From the NCBI GenBank assembly GCA_020354085.1, contig CP070641.1, positions 446,855 to 453,739 on the forward strand: DNA of 6,885 nt, given 5' to 3'. Each line of letters opens with the position of its first letter. Position 1 is the first letter of the stretch. Origin of the DNA: Pseudomonadota bacterium. Its GTDB lineage: Bacteria; Pseudomonadota; Gammaproteobacteria; Acidiferrobacterales; Sulfurifustaceae. A program made the translations under genes and the position numbers. This document shows, piece by piece, positions 6,242 to 6,885 of the stretch. Below the pieces are notes generated by a model. The model had not been told where the DNA came from, did not search any database, and saw nothing but the letters and a program-made list of their open reading frames with translations.

Positions 6242-6268
6242 AATAATGGCCGCGCTTTGGCCATTGTT
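6242..6268. repeat. Strong inverted repeat just before the pilG ribosome binding site
   Basis: AATGGCC (6245-6251) and GGCCATT (6259-6265) pair perfectly around GCGCTTT. With one G-U pair and two A-U pairs the stem extends to 10 bp (6242-6268). On the plus strand it is followed by GTTCCGC, a poor U-tract. On the minus strand it is followed by ATTTATTAAG, closer to an intrinsic terminator, which could stop antisense transcription. In the pilG leader it ends 6 nt before the GGGGTG ribosome binding site. Confidence 0.5.
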
Positions 6269-6286
6269 CCGCTCGGGGTGCCGCGG

Positions 6287-6697
6287 ATGCAATCACTATC
6301 TTTGAACGTTTCGAGTATCGGGTACAAGCGCGTGGCCATCAAAGTCATGATCATCGACGACAGCAATACGATACGCCGTACGGCCGAGGCCCTGCTCAAG
6401 AAGGCCGGCTACGAGGTGTTTACCGCCTCAGACGGTTTCGAGGCCATGTCGCTCATTACCGACCACCTGCCGGACATCATTTTTGTCGACATCATGATGC
6501 CGCGGCTCGACGGCTACCAGACCTGCCAGTTGATCAAGAACAACAAGCGCTTCAAGAACACCCCAGTCATCATGCTGTCGAGCAAGGACGGGCTGTTCGA
6601 TCGCGCGCGCGGTCGCATCGCCGGCTCGGAAGAGCATGTCAACAAGCCTTTCACTCAGGAAGAGCTCATCGACGTCATCACGAAGTATGTGCACTGA
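6287..6697 (+). CDS. pilG: Type IV pilus response regulator PilG (CheY-like)
   Basis: PilG is a stand-alone receiver of the Chp/Pil chemosensory system, controlling type IV pilus extension and twitching (with cAMP in Pseudomonas). From ATG 6287 the product is 136 residues, near the usual 135. The acidic pocket is D24-D25 (VMIIDDSNTIRRTAE), the phosphoacceptor is D68 (FVDIMMPRLDGYQTC), the switch Ser is in MLSSKDGLFD (S98/S99) and the conserved Lys is K120 (NKPF). The IIFVDIMMPRLDGYQ block is strongly PilG-specific. ATG 6287 has GGGGTG 6 nt upstream. TTG 6257 would start inside the leader hairpin, and GTG 6332 would give a very short N-terminus with a weak site. There is no output domain. It is divergent from gshB and followed by pilH after 55 nt. 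Confidence 0.95.
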   Translation: MQSLSLNVSSIGYKRVAIKVMIIDDSNTIRRTAEALLKKAGYEVFTASDGFEAMSLITDHLPDIIFVDIMMPRLDGYQTCQLIKNNKRFKNTPVIMLSSKDGLFDRARGRIAGSEEHVNKPFTQEELIDVITKYVH

Positions 6698-6752
6698 CGC
6701 CGGTTGGTGAACGTGACGCAAGCAAGTTAACTGAAGCGGAGAGAAGTTAAGT

Positions 6753-6885
6753 ATGGCAATCAAGAAGGTTCTGGTCGTTGATGATTCACCGACCGATACG
6801 CATTTGCTGACCGAGATGCTGAAGAAGCACGGCATCAGTGTCGTCACGGCGACCAACGGAGAAGAAGGCATCGCCAAAGCGAAAA
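6753..6885 (+). CDS. pilH: Type IV pilus response regulator PilH, N-terminal part only
   Basis: The frame from ATG 6753 gives 44 codons and runs off the right edge. The visible part is the first beta-alpha-beta of a CheY-like receiver: KKVLVVDDSPTDTHLLTEML with D10-D11 as the acidic pocket, then HGISVVTATNGEEGIAKAK. The phosphoacceptor Asp (about 52) lies beyond the window. The DDSPT followed by TEMLKKHG is typical of PilH, the second receiver of the Chp system, which counteracts PilG output and is linked to pilus retraction. GGAGAG about 10 nt upstream is a good ribosome binding site. Position directly after pilG supports the name; pilI and pilJ would be expected next. Confidence 0.9.
   Translation, partial: MAIKKVLVVDDSPTDTHLLTEMLKKHGISVVTATNGEEGIAKAK

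Larger units (their letters stand above)
5731..6286. other. Divergent gshB-pilG intergenic region, no convincing gene
   Basis: Short frames exist on both strands (for example plus 5884-6138, GTG start, 84 codons), but none has a recognisable domain, good start or believable composition. The half next to gshB (5731-5999) is GC-rich and holds small palindromes. The half next to pilG (6000-6286) is more AT-rich and holds a sigma-54-like element and two inverted repeats. TATAGT (6012-6017) resembles a -10 box, with CTGACA at 5986-5991 upstream, but the 20-nt spacing is too long for a normal sigma-70 promoter. The complement TATAAA on the minus strand has no good -35. The gshB promoter was not located. 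Confidence 0.7.

Noticed and set aside
6724..6750. Direct repeat AAGTTAA (two copies, 20 bp apart) between pilG and pilH
   Set aside because: Only 7 bp long and partly overlapping the pilH ribosome binding region; no further copies, likely chance.

Overview
The window is about 60% GC and looks like a gammaproteobacterial chromosome. Gene content and order match the conserved block known from Pseudomonas and relatives (PA0401 to PA0409 in P. aeruginosa, from memory): pyrC', pyrB, pyrR, ruvX, yqgE, tonB, gshB, then divergent pilG and pilH. The species is not identifiable from the sequence alone. This is core rather than accessory DNA: no mobile element, tRNA, rRNA or CRISPR array was seen.

Positions 1-5730 hold seven minus-strand genes, all in one direction and tightly packed. 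In transcription order they are gshB (glutathione synthetase), tonB (energy transducer), yqgE (AlgH family), ruvX (pre-16S rRNA nuclease), pyrR (PyrR-type phosphoribosyltransferase), pyrB (aspartate transcarbamoylase) and pyrC' (dihydroorotase-like, cut by the left edge). Gaps are 39-52 nt in the first half. The last four genes overlap (20, 4 and 4 nt), which suggests translational coupling. PyrB appears to start at TTG. PyrC' has lost most metal ligands of active dihydroorotase, so it is best read as the non-catalytic partner that builds the dodecameric Pseudomonas-type ATCase. An active dihydroorotase should then be encoded elsewhere.

Positions 5731-6286 form a 556 bp divergent intergenic region with no convincing gene. 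Its gshB-proximal half is GC-rich with several small inverted repeats. Its pilG-proximal half is more AT-rich and contains a near-consensus sigma-54 -24/-12 element pointing at pilG, plus two inverted repeats just before the pilG ribosome binding site.

Positions 6287-6885 carry pilG and the first 44 codons of pilH on the plus strand. They are CheY-like response regulators at the head of the type IV pilus (Chp) chemosensory operon. The tonB nearby is of the type reported in P. aeruginosa (TonB3) to affect twitching motility, so the two arms may be functionally linked.

I did not find a new biological system. The most useful observations are the degenerate PyrC' active site, the overlap chain with no room for a PyrR attenuator, the sigma-54-like element with a long pilG leader, and the hairpins around the gshB/pilG divergence.
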